44,170 nucleotides of DNA from Bacteroidales bacterium (GTDB lineage Bacteria > Bacteroidota > Bacteroidia > Bacteroidales > UBA932): NCBI GenBank assembly GCA_017519185.1, contig JAFWSX010000020.1:1-44170 (forward strand). Reading direction: 5' to 3'. Position numbers and translations under genes: made by a program. Shown here piece after piece: positions 6,371 to 15,106 of this stretch. How positions within the stretch are numbered: the stretch's first letter is position 1; the number at the start of each line of letters is the position of its first letter. The notes beneath the pieces are model-generated. The model searched no databases and had not been told where the DNA came from. It saw only the letters and a list, made by a program, of their open reading frames with translations.

Positions 6371-8272
6371 ATGGCACACGAACATCATCACCACCATCAC
6401 GAAGAAGAAAACGAAACCCGCAGCAGCCTGATAAGGATAGTTGTTGCTGCAGTGCTGCTGGTGGCAGCGGTAACAATAGAAAAGAAGACGAACCTGGCGA
6501 CCTGGCAGCTTCTGCTGGTCTATCTGGTTCCATACCTTGTGGCAGGATGGGACACGCTGAAGGAAGCTGCGGAAAGCATAGCCCACGGCGAGGCCCTCGA
6601 CGAGAACTTCCTGATGAGCGTCGCCACTCTCGGGGCGCTGGGCATCGGCTTCCTGCCCGAGGCGGCCACCCAGTTCCCTGAAGCAGTCTTCGTAATGCTT
6701 TTCTTCCAGATAGGAGAGTTGTTCGAAGGTATCGCAGAAGGCCAGAGCCGGAAGAGCATAGCGCATCTGATGGACATCTGCCCTGACACGGCAAACCTCG
6801 AGAAGGACGGTGAGGTCGCCGTGGTCCATTGCGAGGAACTCAGGCCCGGGGATATGATAGTGATAAAGCCCGGCGAGAAAGTGCCTGTGGACGGAATCGT
6901 GGAAGAGGGATCTTCAAGCCTCGACACCGTAGCCCTGACAGGTGAGAGTGTCCCGCGCAAGATAGGGCAGGGTGACGAAATCCTCTCCGGCTGCGTAAAC
7001 CTCAGCGGAGTGCTCCGGGTGAAAGTCACGAGGAAGTTCGGCGAGTCGACGGCTTCCCGCATTCTCGAACTTGTGGAGCATGCATCCGAGAACAAGTCCC
7101 GCAGCGAGAACTTCATCACCCGTTTCGCAAAAGTCTACACGCCGATAGTAGTAGCCGCAGCGGTGCTGCTGGCCGTGATACCTCCGCTCTTCGGCGGCGA
7201 ATTCTCCACCTGGCTCTACCGCGCCCTGATGTTCCTCGTAGTGTCCTGCCCCTGCGCCCTCGTGCTCAGCGTGCCTCTGGCTTTCTTCGGCGGCATCGGC
7301 GGAGCTTCCCGCAAAGGAATCCTGGTGAAGGGCTCCAACTATCTTGAGGCACTTTCAAGGATGGACACGGTGGTCTTCGACAAGACCGGCACCCTCACAG
7401 AAGGCGTTTTCGAGGTGGTGGCCGTCCATCCTGAGATAATAGAGGAGAAGGAACTGCTGCATCTGGCGGCCCACGTGGAGCGTTTCAGCACACATCCCAT
7501 AGCCGCCTCGCTGCGTGCGGCATATCCCGAAGAAAATGACGACTGCATCATCGAAGATGTGCAGGAAGTGTCCGGCAAGGGCATCAGCGCCACCGTCAAC
7601 GGTCGCAGGATACACGTCGGGAACAGTGCGATGATGGAATTCACCGGCACCCAGTGGCATCCGTGCGAGAAGGCAGGAACGGTGATTCACGTCAGCCAAG
7701 AGGGCACATATCTCGGCCATATAGTGATTTCCGACCGCATCAAGGCCGACGCCGCCCAGGCCATCGAGGGCCTCAGGAACCTCGGAGTGTCGAAGACCGT
7801 GATGCTGACGGGAGACCACGAGGACGTGGCGAGAGAAGTCGCAGCCGAGACCGGCGTGGACGAATGGCACGCAGGCTTGATGCCGGCCGACAAGGTGAAC
7901 CGCGTCGAGGAACTGATAGCCTCTAAACAAGACGGAAGTTCGCTTGCCTTCGTGGGCGACGGCATCAACGACGCACCGGTGCTGGCCCGTGCAGACATCG
8001 GCATAGCGATGGGCGCTCTTGGCTCAGACGCAGCCATCGAAGCAGCCGACGTGGTGCTTATGGACGACAAGCCGTCGAAGGTGGCCCTCGCTGCCAGGAT
8101 AGCCCGTCGCACGCTGCGCATAGCCCGCGAAAACACCTGGTTCTCCATCGGCATCAAGGTGCTCGTGCTGCTGCTTGCAGCCTTCGGAGTCGCCACGATG
8201 TGGATGGCAGTCTTCGCCGACGTGGGAGTCACCGTCCTCGCCGTGCTCAATTCGATGAGAGCGCTGAAATGA
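6371..8272 (+). CDS. zntA: Heavy-metal P1B-type ATPase (Zn2+/Cd2+/Pb2+ exporter)
   Basis: 633 residues. The N-terminus lacks a CxxC metal-binding domain and instead has a His-rich start (AHEHHHHHHEEE). Core motifs: membrane metal site C293-P-C295 (SCPCALVLS), the phosphorylated Asp337 in DKTGTLTEG, the HP locus in STHPIAA, the TGES actuator loop, and GDGINDAPVL near the end. CPC is the signature of Zn/Cd/Pb and Cu pumps; the His-rich tail and Fur-type neighbour favour zinc or cadmium export from the cytoplasm. Length is at the short end for ZntA because the N-terminal domain is missing. The exact metal is an inference. Confidence 0.9.
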   Translation: MAHEHHHHHHEEENETRSSLIRIVVAAVLLVAAVTIEKKTNLATWQLLLVYLVPYLVAGWDTLKEAAESIAHGEALDENFLMSVATLGALGIGFLPEAATQFPEAVFVMLFFQIGELFEGIAEGQSRKSIAHLMDICPDTANLEKDGEVAVVHCEELRPGDMIVIKPGEKVPVDGIVEEGSSSLDTVALTGESVPRKIGQGDEILSGCVNLSGVLRVKVTRKFGESTASRILELVEHASENKSRSENFITRFAKVYTPIVVAAAVLLAVIPPLFGGEFSTWLYRALMFLVVSCPCALVLSVPLAFFGGIGGASRKGILVKGSNYLEALSRMDTVVFDKTGTLTEGVFEVVAVHPEIIEEKELLHLAAHVERFSTHPIAASLRAAYPEENDDCIIEDVQEVSGKGISATVNGRRIHVGNSAMMEFTGTQWHPCEKAGTVIHVSQEGTYLGHIVISDRIKADAAQAIEGLRNLGVSKTVMLTGDHEDVAREVAAETGVDEWHAGLMPADKVNRVEELIASKQDGSSLAFVGDGINDAPVLARADIGIAMGALGSDAAIEAADVVLMDDKPSKVALAARIARRTLRIARENTWFSIGIKVLVLLLAAFGVATMWMAVFADVGVTVLAVLNSMRALK

Positions 8273-8324
8273 GTTGTAAGGAAGAAAAGAAATCCGTACC
8301 TTACACTCATAAATTTCAACTGAT

Positions 8325-9503
8325 ATGATCAACGATTTTATCTACAACATTCCTGTGAAGGTGTATTTCGGAAAAGACCACCTTCATCATCTTGGAGAAG
8401 AACTGAAACGCTTCGGTACCCGCGTGCTGATGACCTACGGCGGCGGCTCCATCAAGCGTATGGGACTATACGACAAAGTAGTGAAGGAGATAAAGGCCGC
8501 CGGCCTGGAACTCTGGGAGCTTGACGGCATCGAGCCCAACCCCCGCATCGACTCAGTCCGCAAGGGTGCGCAGATGTGCAAGGACCACAAGATAGACGTG
8601 CTTCTCGCCGTCGGCGGCGGTTCCACCATCGACGCCACCAAGTGGATGGCGGCAGGCGCCTGTGTGGACTTCGACCCCTGGGACTTCCTGGACCTCAGCA
8701 AACAGGCACCCGTGGAGAAGGCCCTGCCCATAGTCGACATTCTCACATTGTCGGCCACCGGCTCCGAGATGGACACTGCAGCTGTCATCAGCAACCCCGA
8801 GACCAAGGACAAGATAGGCCGCCTGGACCCGATGATCCTTCCGAAGGTGTCATTCCTCGACCCGACCAATACATTCACCGTGAGCCCCTATCAGACAGCC
8901 TGCGGTTCTTCGGACATAATGAGCCACATCCTTGAAGTCTATTTCAACACAAGCGACGACCTATATATGCTCGACACCTTTATGGAGGGTATGATGAAGA
9001 CCGTCATCAAGTATGCCCCCATCGCGATGAAGGAGCCCGACAACTACGAGGCCCGCGCCAACCTGATGTGGACTTCTTCGTGGGCCATCAACGGCTTCGT
9101 CACAGCAGGCAAGACACACGCCTGGAGCTGCCACCCGATGGAGCACGAGCTGTCAGCCTTCTACGACATCACCCACGGACACGGTCTTGCCATCCTCACT
9201 CCGAGATGGATGGAATACTGCCTTGACGAGAGTAACGTCTACAAGTATGTCCAGTTCGGCGTGAACGTGTTCGGCATCGACCCGAAGCTCGCTCCGATGG
9301 ACATCGCACACAAGGCCATAGATATGCTCGCAGACTTCTTCTTCAAGACACTCGGCCTGAAGAGCACCCTTCCTGAGGTGGGCATCGACGAGACCCATTT
9401 CGAGATTATGGCAGGCAAGTCTGTCAACTTCGACGTGCTGCCGGGCTTCAAGCCGCTCCGCCAGAAGGATGTCATCGAAATCTACAAGATGTGTATGAAA
9501 TAG
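8325..9503 (+). CDS. Iron-containing alcohol dehydrogenase (YqhD/butanol dehydrogenase type)
   Basis: 392 residues, full family length. The NAD(P) part has LAVGGGSTIDATK, the classic GGGS.xD motif, and the metal-binding part has SHILEVYF, HPMEHELSAFYDITHGHGLA with the His ligands of the iron/zinc site. These enzymes reduce aldehydes to alcohols in the cytoplasm with NADPH or NADH, disposing of reactive aldehydes or reducing power in fermentation. It follows the ATPase by 52 bases and ends at a strong terminator. Substrate not readable from sequence. Confidence 0.92.
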   Translation: MINDFIYNIPVKVYFGKDHLHHLGEELKRFGTRVLMTYGGGSIKRMGLYDKVVKEIKAAGLELWELDGIEPNPRIDSVRKGAQMCKDHKIDVLLAVGGGSTIDATKWMAAGACVDFDPWDFLDLSKQAPVEKALPIVDILTLSATGSEMDTAAVISNPETKDKIGRLDPMILPKVSFLDPTNTFTVSPYQTACGSSDIMSHILEVYFNTSDDLYMLDTFMEGMMKTVIKYAPIAMKEPDNYEARANLMWTSSWAINGFVTAGKTHAWSCHPMEHELSAFYDITHGHGLAILTPRWMEYCLDESNVYKYVQFGVNVFGIDPKLAPMDIAHKAIDMLADFFFKTLGLKSTLPEVGIDETHFEIMAGKSVNFDVLPGFKPLRQKDVIEIYKMCMK

Positions 9504-9526
9504 CGTCACATTCCTTGTAAACGACA

Positions 9527-9558
9527 AATGCCCCGGCGAGAACCGGGGCATTCGTTTT
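9527..9558. terminator. Bidirectional intrinsic terminator
   Basis: AATGCCCCGG (9527-9536) pairs perfectly with CCGGGGCATT (9543-9552) around the loop CGAGAA, followed by CGTTTT. It sits between the convergent alcohol dehydrogenase and GH3 genes and can serve both. Confidence 0.85.
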
Positions 9559-9576
9559 ATGTGGGGAGCGATGCTC

Positions 9577-11544
9577 TTAGTAGCTCAGGCCGGCGCCGCA
9601 GGGTATGAGGGCATAGCCTTCAGCCTCCTGGAAGCTCGGAACGTCTTCCTTGTTGTTCTCGACAGCCTGCTGTGATGAAGGAAGTCCGAACGGCATCTTG
9701 CCTGTCGGGTTGAACTTGCCTGTCACGACGTCGAGAAGGGCGGGGAGGGTGGTTCCGAAAGTTGCTATCCAGGCCTTGGATGCACCGCCCTGAAGCTCGC
9801 TGAGAACCCAGGGCTTGCTGCAGTTCACAGCCACCACGGTCGGCTTGCGGCCGGCGACGGTGTTGATGTAGCGAACGTCGATGTTGTTGGCCGAGAGAAG
9901 GTTGCTGATGGGAGCGTCTCCGGCTGCTCCGCCGAGGAATCCGCCGCCTCTTCCGGCTGTTCCCGGGAATACCCAGAACACTACTGCATCAGCCTTGGCG
10001 GGAGAGTCGACGAACACTACATCCCAGCTGTTCTCGGGAACCTGCACGGCAGTGTGGGCACCGCCTGCGTCAACTCTTTCCACATAGAGCTTCGTGCCTT
10101 TTTTGAAAGGAAGCACGGAGCCTTCGTTGCGCATCAGCACAATCGATTTGCGGAAGGCAGTCTCTGCCATATCGCGGAACTCCTTGCAGTTGGCGGTGGC
10201 TTCAGCCTTGTCGGAATCCACGTAAGGGTTCTCGAAGAGGCCGAGTTTGAACTTCTCGACCAGCAGTCTGGTCACGGCTGTGTCGACCTGCTCGTCGGTG
10301 ATCATACCGGCGTCATAGGTAGCCTTGAGGTTCTTGATGTCAGCTCCGCCTGAGAAGAGGTCTGTGCCGGCAGCGACAGCCTTGGCATATCTCTGCTGGT
10401 AGGTCAGGTCTTCAACACCCCAGGGCATATTGTTGATGGGGCCTGTGTCGGAATTAACGAGGCCTTTGAAGCCGAGTGTGTTGCGGAGAAGGTCGGTGAG
10501 CAGACCGTAGTTGAATGCAGAGCCCACTTCTTCGTATTGAGTCTCGTGAGGACGTGCATAGTATGGCATAATTCCGGAAACGCCGGCATCCACTGCAGCC
10601 TTGAACGGCTTGATGTGGTAGTCGAACATTCCGCCCGGATAGATGAGGTTCTTGCCGTAGCTGTAGTGGGAATCCCAGCCTTTCATCTCGGGACCGCCGC
10701 CCGGGAAGTGCTTCATCGTCAAGGCCACTGACTGAGGCCCGAGTTCTTCGCCCTGGAATCCTCTCACAAGTTGAGTGGCGATGGCGGCAACCCTGTCGGC
10801 ATCTTCGCCGAAGGTTCCCTCGATCCTGCTCCAGCGAGGCTCGGTGGAGAGGTCGAGCTGATACATATAGCCCTTGCGGATGCCGCAGGCTGCCCATTCG
10901 GCTGCAGCGCTTTTGGCGAACTGGTAGACGAGCTCAGGATCGTTGGCGGCTCCGAGTCCGAGGGTGCCGGGCCACTGGGTGAAGTAGCTGTTGCCCACGT
11001 TGAGGCCGAGAGAGTTGTCGACGGCAACGTGGTTGCGGGGGTTGGAGGCAAAGATTGCGGGGATGCCGAGACGGCTGCCCTCAGCCACTGCCTGCACGTT
11101 GTTGGCCCATTCTGCCATAATCCTTGCAGGGGCGTTGGCGCGGAGGATGAAGTGGCGCAGATGCCTTTCCATAATGCCCTTGGTGGTTCCGGACACGTTG
11201 ATGGACTCATCGGCGGCTTCGCCGGTGAAGTTGTTGCGGTTGGTCACCTGGTCGCGCTCGTTGAGCTCTGATGTGCCCTGGGGACCCATATTGATCTGGG
11301 AGATGATCATAAAGCCGATCTTCTCGTCGATGGTCATCTGGCCCAGCAGGTCGGCGGCTCTCTGTTCGGGAGTCAGGCGCCAGTCCTCGTACTTGTCGAG
11401 CTTGCCGTTCTTGTTGAGGTCCTTGAACTCAAGGCCTCCTTTCTTGATGATCGATACGCTTCTGGTGCCGAGTTCGGGCTGCTCGTATTGCTTGCAGGCG
11501 AACAGCATCGGCACGAGAAGAATAAGCAGCAGAAGTTTTTTCAT
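9577..11544 (-). CDS. Glycoside hydrolase family 3 lipoprotein (beta-glucosidase/xylosidase type)
   Basis: 655 residues. The N-terminus has a lipobox (MLFACK), so it is probably membrane anchored in the periplasm or on the outer membrane. Residues about 43-56 (DLNKNGKLDKYEDW) form an EF-hand-like calcium loop before the catalytic domain. The GH3 nucleophile region is GLVNSDTG with Asp366; KHFPGGGPE is the conserved substrate-binding KHFxG motif. The second alpha/beta domain (PTVVAVNCSKPWVL) is present, but the C-terminal FnIII domain of many GH3 enzymes is missing. Last gene of a four-gene minus-strand operon, 18 bases after GH2. Expected to remove non-reducing beta-linked sugars; sugar and linkage unknown. 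Confidence 0.9.
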   Translation of the reverse strand: MKKLLLLILLVPMLFACKQYEQPELGTRSVSIIKKGGLEFKDLNKNGKLDKYEDWRLTPEQRAADLLGQMTIDEKIGFMIISQINMGPQGTSELNERDQVTNRNNFTGEAADESINVSGTTKGIMERHLRHFILRANAPARIMAEWANNVQAVAEGSRLGIPAIFASNPRNHVAVDNSLGLNVGNSYFTQWPGTLGLGAANDPELVYQFAKSAAAEWAACGIRKGYMYQLDLSTEPRWSRIEGTFGEDADRVAAIATQLVRGFQGEELGPQSVALTMKHFPGGGPEMKGWDSHYSYGKNLIYPGGMFDYHIKPFKAAVDAGVSGIMPYYARPHETQYEEVGSAFNYGLLTDLLRNTLGFKGLVNSDTGPINNMPWGVEDLTYQQRYAKAVAAGTDLFSGGADIKNLKATYDAGMITDEQVDTAVTRLLVEKFKLGLFENPYVDSDKAEATANCKEFRDMAETAFRKSIVLMRNEGSVLPFKKGTKLYVERVDAGGAHTAVQVPENSWDVVFVDSPAKADAVVFWVFPGTAGRGGGFLGGAAGDAPISNLLSANNIDVRYINTVAGRKPTVVAVNCSKPWVLSELQGGASKAWIATFGTTLPALLDVVTGKFNPTGKMPFGLPSSQQAVENNKEDVPSFQEAEGYALIPCGAGLSY

Positions 11545-11562
11545 ATCTGTTGTTTTTGGTGT

Positions 11563-13881
11563 TTATTGTATTGTCTGCAGATTCAGTTTTGCATTGGGAA
11601 GGGATGAGCTTACGTTGACTTCGACCTTGCCTTTGCGGTCGCCGCTGCGTACCACTATCAGGGCGCGGCCTTTCCAGGTGGTGACGCGCGATGATGTGTA
11701 GGGCTCGAGGTCTTTCAGGTCGGCGCTTGCGGCTGCCAGCAGCCTTGCCGGGCCGGATACGCTCACGTTGCAGGATATGGAGGCGTCAGGGCAGACGTTG
11801 CCGTTCTTGTCGACCACTTCCAGGGTTATGAATGAGAGGTCCTGCCCGTCGGCGGTGATGATGCTCTTGTCAGCGCTCAGCCTGAGTCTTGCGGGCTGGC
11901 CTGCCGTCGTAAGCGTCACGTTCCGTCCCCTTGCCGAAGCACGCAGTGTGCCCGGTTCATAGGGAAGGCTGAAGACGGCTTTGTATTCGGTGTCAGGACT
12001 GACCTGTTTTGTTTCGATGAGCCTTTCGTTGAGGTAGAGGCTCACCTCGGGTGCCTTCGTGTATATTTCCACTTCTATGGGCTTGCCTTCCCAGCCCTGC
12101 CAGTTCCAGGACTCCCAGGTGGGCCATACGCTCCAGGCGGTAGTCTTGATCTCTCCGCGGTAGCCGCTCGGCTCCCTTACTGCCATATAGAGGGTCTCCC
12201 TGCTGTTCCACAGAAGGTCGCGGTAGTGGCTGATGGGTTTGCGCCAGCCTGTGATGTCGATGTCGCCGCAGTAAGCGCCGTGCCATTCGGGAATGCCTCC
12301 CTGTACGTAGTGCTCGCCGGCGGTCTCTCCGGTGTAGTATGAGCGGCCGATGCCGGATTCTCCGAGGTAGTCGATTCCGGTCCAGACGATGTCACCCACT
12401 ATGTAGGAGAACTCGTTCGTATTCTTCCAGTTGCGGAATGCGTCGCGAGGGTAGCTTTCGGTCTGCCACATAATCCTTTCGGGGGCGCGCTCGTGGTCGG
12501 TGGCGTGCTTGCGAATCGTATAGTTGTAGCCGACAATGTCAAGGACTTCGGCGTGCGGGTCGAAATGCTCCCAGACTTCCCCGCCCCAGGCAGTGAGGGC
12601 TTCCGTCACGGCGCGGCTTGCGTCAACGTCGAGGATGGCTTTCTTGAGCCATTTGGCAGTGGCGACAACCTGCAGCTCGTTGCGCTCGATGACTTCGTTG
12701 CCGAGGCTCCAGGCTATCACTGACGGGTTGTTGCGGTCGCGCAGCACCAGGGCCTGGATGTCCTCACGGCCACAGGAGTCGATGAGGGTGGAGTAGTCGA
12801 AGGGGTTCTTGGCAGTGCGCCAGCCGTCGAAGGCTTCGTCGATGACGAGCATTCCGAGCGAGTCACAGGCGCGGATGAGTGCCCTTGAGGGCGGGTTGTG
12901 GCTTGTGCGGATCAGGTTGAAGCCGGCGTCTTTCAGCAGCTGCACCTTGCGGATTTCAGCTGCGTCGAAGGCCATTGCTCCCAGCACGCCGTCATCGCTG
13001 TGGATGCAGGCTCCGTTGAGGATCACCGACTGGCCGATGACCGTGAATCCCTTCTTCGCATCGAATGCGAGGGAGCGGATGCCGAACTTGACTGTCTGGG
13101 TGGTATAGGCATATTTGGTGTCGTCTGTCAGCGACACGTTGCAGTCGTAGAGGTGCGGATTGTCGAGCGACCAGAGCTTCGGCCTGTCCATATATAGGAC
13201 ATATTCGAGGGTCTTGCTCTCACCGGGGGTGAAGCTTGCTTTCTTCTCTATTCCGGCAACAGAAATCGTGGCGTTCTTGTCGACGGCAGATTCGTTCACC
13301 ACTGTGACTTCTACCTTCACGGCGGCCCTGTCGAATGAGACTTCGGGTGTGGTGATGTAGATGCCGTTCTCTGCGATGTGCAGGGCGGGCATTGTCTGCA
13401 GCCATACGTGGCGGTAGATGCCGGAGCCTGTGTACCAGCGGCAGTTGGGCTGCTGGCTGTTGTCGACGGTCACACGGACTTCATTTTCCTGGCCCTGGCC
13501 CCTGAGGAAGCGGGTGATGTCTACTGTGAACGGGGTGTAGCCGTAGGCGTGCTGCCCGGCTTTCTGTCCGTTGACGAAGACTTCGGCGTTCTGGTAGACT
13601 CCTTCGAAATGGAGTTTCACCACCTGGCCGGAGGGCGTCCTGAAAGTCTTGCGGTATTCGCCTTTTCCGCCTGCGTACCATCCTCCGCCGGTGCCTGTAG
13701 CGCCGACCTTGGGAAGGGGAGAGGTATATATGTCCCAGTCGTGGGGAAGGTCCACCACTGACGTGTTTCCGTTATGGGTGAATGTCCAGCCATTGTCGAA
13801 CAACTGGTTGGTGGCCTGTGCTCCGGCGATCAGTGCCGGGAAGAGCAGTGCCGTGATTATGATTGCCTTGAATGCTTTCAT
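11563..13881 (-). CDS. Glycoside hydrolase family 2 (beta-galactosidase-like, exported)
   Basis: 772 residues with a signal peptide (ALIAGAQA) and no lipobox. Order: GH2 sugar-binding jelly roll (DLPHDWDI, YRKTF, VYQNAEVFVNGQ), immunoglobulin-like domain, catalytic TIM barrel and C-terminal Ig-like domains. Acid/base is Glu396 in AWSLGNEV and the likely nucleophile is Glu475 in WQTESYP. This layout is typical of periplasmic PUL GH2 enzymes, which include beta-galactosidases, beta-mannosidases and glucuronidases, so the sugar is not certain. It begins 7 bases after the upstream gene. The position in one operon with GH3, divergent from SusCD and GH130, ties it to the same glycan. Confidence 0.9.
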   Translation of the reverse strand: MKAFKAIIITALLFPALIAGAQATNQLFDNGWTFTHNGNTSVVDLPHDWDIYTSPLPKVGATGTGGGWYAGGKGEYRKTFRTPSGQVVKLHFEGVYQNAEVFVNGQKAGQHAYGYTPFTVDITRFLRGQGQENEVRVTVDNSQQPNCRWYTGSGIYRHVWLQTMPALHIAENGIYITTPEVSFDRAAVKVEVTVVNESAVDKNATISVAGIEKKASFTPGESKTLEYVLYMDRPKLWSLDNPHLYDCNVSLTDDTKYAYTTQTVKFGIRSLAFDAKKGFTVIGQSVILNGACIHSDDGVLGAMAFDAAEIRKVQLLKDAGFNLIRTSHNPPSRALIRACDSLGMLVIDEAFDGWRTAKNPFDYSTLIDSCGREDIQALVLRDRNNPSVIAWSLGNEVIERNELQVVATAKWLKKAILDVDASRAVTEALTAWGGEVWEHFDPHAEVLDIVGYNYTIRKHATDHERAPERIMWQTESYPRDAFRNWKNTNEFSYIVGDIVWTGIDYLGESGIGRSYYTGETAGEHYVQGGIPEWHGAYCGDIDITGWRKPISHYRDLLWNSRETLYMAVREPSGYRGEIKTTAWSVWPTWESWNWQGWEGKPIEVEIYTKAPEVSLYLNERLIETKQVSPDTEYKAVFSLPYEPGTLRASARGRNVTLTTAGQPARLRLSADKSIITADGQDLSFITLEVVDKNGNVCPDASISCNVSVSGPARLLAAASADLKDLEPYTSSRVTTWKGRALIVVRSGDRKGKVEVNVSSSLPNAKLNLQTIQ

Positions 13882-13888
13882 TGCGTTG

Positions 13889-14503
13889 TTATTCTTCGTA
13901 TCCTTCGTTGAGTTCTCCGATGTCTTCCAGCAGGTCGTAGAGGGTGTCCTGTCCGAGCACGCTGCGGTCCACGGCCTTGCCGATCTCGCCTCTTTCGTCG
14001 GCTTCGTAGTCGGCCTTCCAGTTTGTGCTGAGGTATTTTTCTAGTGCTTCGATGTTGTCTTTCTGGCTTTCGAGGGCCTCAAGGCCGTCCATCACCCGCT
14101 TCATCGCGCGCTGCACTTCTTTCATCCTCGCGCTCTGCTCTGCCACGCGGCTCTCTCTCTTCGAGAGTTTTGCCGGCTCGCAGGGGGTGCCGGGCTCTTC
14201 GAGGTACATCACCTCCTTGCCGCTGGCCTTGGCATATTCGATCTCGGAGCGGGTGCTTGAGCCGATGTAGCCGCCTACGTTGATGACGTAGATGGCATCG
14301 GCCATATCGATCTTGCGCTTGTGCATGTCGTCGAGCATCTCCTTGGTGCCTTCGGTCCACACTTCGTCATCTCCGGAGTGCCCGAAGAGACCTACGCTTA
14401 TCACTATGTTGCCTTCGAGGGTGAGGCGTTTCTGGGCTTCGAAGAACTGCTCCTTGAAACGGGTGCTGCCGCACAGGGTGATTACTTTGTACTTGCCTTC
14501 CAT
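13889..14503 (-). CDS. Nucleoside 2-deoxyribosyltransferase-like domain fused to a DUF4298-like tail
   Basis: 204 residues. Residues about 5-105 look like the deoxyribosyltransferase/DUF4406 Rossmann-type fold: ITLCGSTRF at the start, a central ADAIYVINVGGYIGSSTRSEIEYA (seen as two short motifs IYVINVGGYIG and STRSEIEYA) and EVMYLEEP. Residues about 125-200 resemble DUF4298 (LEKYLSTNW, DYEADERGEIG, SVLGQDTLYDLLEDI). No signal peptide, so cytoplasmic. Members of the first family transfer or remove a base from a deoxynucleoside or hydrolyse nucleoside 5'-phosphates; activity here is unproven. Its place between a lipoprotein and two exported glycosidases is unexpected. Confidence 0.75.
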   Translation of the reverse strand: MEGKYKVITLCGSTRFKEQFFEAQKRLTLEGNIVISVGLFGHSGDDEVWTEGTKEMLDDMHKRKIDMADAIYVINVGGYIGSSTRSEIEYAKASGKEVMYLEEPGTPCEPAKLSKRESRVAEQSARMKEVQRAMKRVMDGLEALESQKDNIEALEKYLSTNWKADYEADERGEIGKAVDRSVLGQDTLYDLLEDIGELNEGYEE

Positions 14504-14516
14504 TTCGGGCCTTTGT

Positions 14517-14999
14517 TTATCCTTTGATATATTCCTGCATAGCGGCTTTCAGGTCGGTGGGGTACTCGCCGAGCGAGATGAAGTCATCGATCTGCCAGCT
14601 TCCGTTTTCCCTGACGAGTTTCAGCTGCATCGGGATTGCAGAGCCGAAGTTGTACAGCTTGAAGCTGACCGTGGCCCTGTCGCCTTCTAGGCTTTCGAGG
14701 GCAAGGTCGCTGATGTGGAACTCGCTGACGTCCTGGCCCTGTACCCAATAGTCATACTCGAAGAATCCGAGCATTCCTTCGTTGTTCTTCTGGTCGAACT
14801 CGTCCACCAGGGCGACGGTCTTGTTCCAGTCTTCGGAGCAATAGCGCTTGCTGAGCTCGTCAGAAGAAAACTGCCCTGCAGCCACGTCAGAGTATATAGC
14901 ATCGACCCTTTTCAATATGTCCGCTTCCTTGTTCTGGCAGGATGCAAGTGCGAACAAAGCGACAGCCATAATTATTGTTGAAATTTTATTCATAAGCAT
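14517..14999 (-). CDS. Small lipoprotein of unknown function
   Basis: 160 residues with a lipobox (LFALASC) and a compact alpha+beta body containing VSFKLYNFGSAIPMQLKLV and GSWQIDDFISLG, resembling the NTF2-like/DUF3828 type of lipoproteins that often carry WxIDDF near the end. Start: two ATGs (14999 and 14993) are possible; a TATCTTTG promoter at 15021-15014 precedes both. It heads the operon with NDT-like, GH2 and GH3 genes. Role unknown; membrane-anchored in the envelope. Confidence 0.75.
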   Translation of the reverse strand: MLMNKISTIIMAVALFALASCQNKEADILKRVDAIYSDVAAGQFSSDELSKRYCSEDWNKTVALVDEFDQKNNEGMLGFFEYDYWVQGQDVSEFHISDLALESLEGDRATVSFKLYNFGSAIPMQLKLVRENGSWQIDDFISLGEYPTDLKAAMQEYIKG

Positions 15000-15013
15000 A
15001 ACAGTGTTTTATG

Positions 15014-15021
15014 CAAAGATA
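15014..15021 (-). promoter_or_regulatory. -7 element TATCTTTG for the lipoprotein-NDT-GH2-GH3 operon
   Basis: Perfect consensus on the minus strand 14 bases before the first ATG at 14999. Gaps of 13, 7 and 18 bases between the next genes suggest it drives all four. Confidence 0.65.
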
Positions 15022-15039
15022 GGACATATAATGGATTTT

Positions 15040-15047
15040 TATGTTTG
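15040..15047 (+). promoter_or_regulatory. -7 element TATGTTTG, candidate susC promoter
   Basis: Matches TAnnTTTG, 59 bases before the susC ATG; no clear -33 TTG at the right distance, so activation by a regulator may be needed. None of the usual PUL regulators (hybrid two-component, ECF sigma/anti-sigma, SusR) is in the window. Confidence 0.4.
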
Positions 15048-15106
15048 ACCATATGGGCAGTTTTTGCTAAATTTACCTATAGAACTATTCACCAAATACT
15101 ATTATT

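Noticed and set aside
5826-6794. Long minus-strand open frame continuing upstream of ddpX across the Fur and ATPase genes
   Set aside because: Signal peptide and promoter place the ddpX start at 5825; the upstream part is low-complexity antisense to two well-supported genes.
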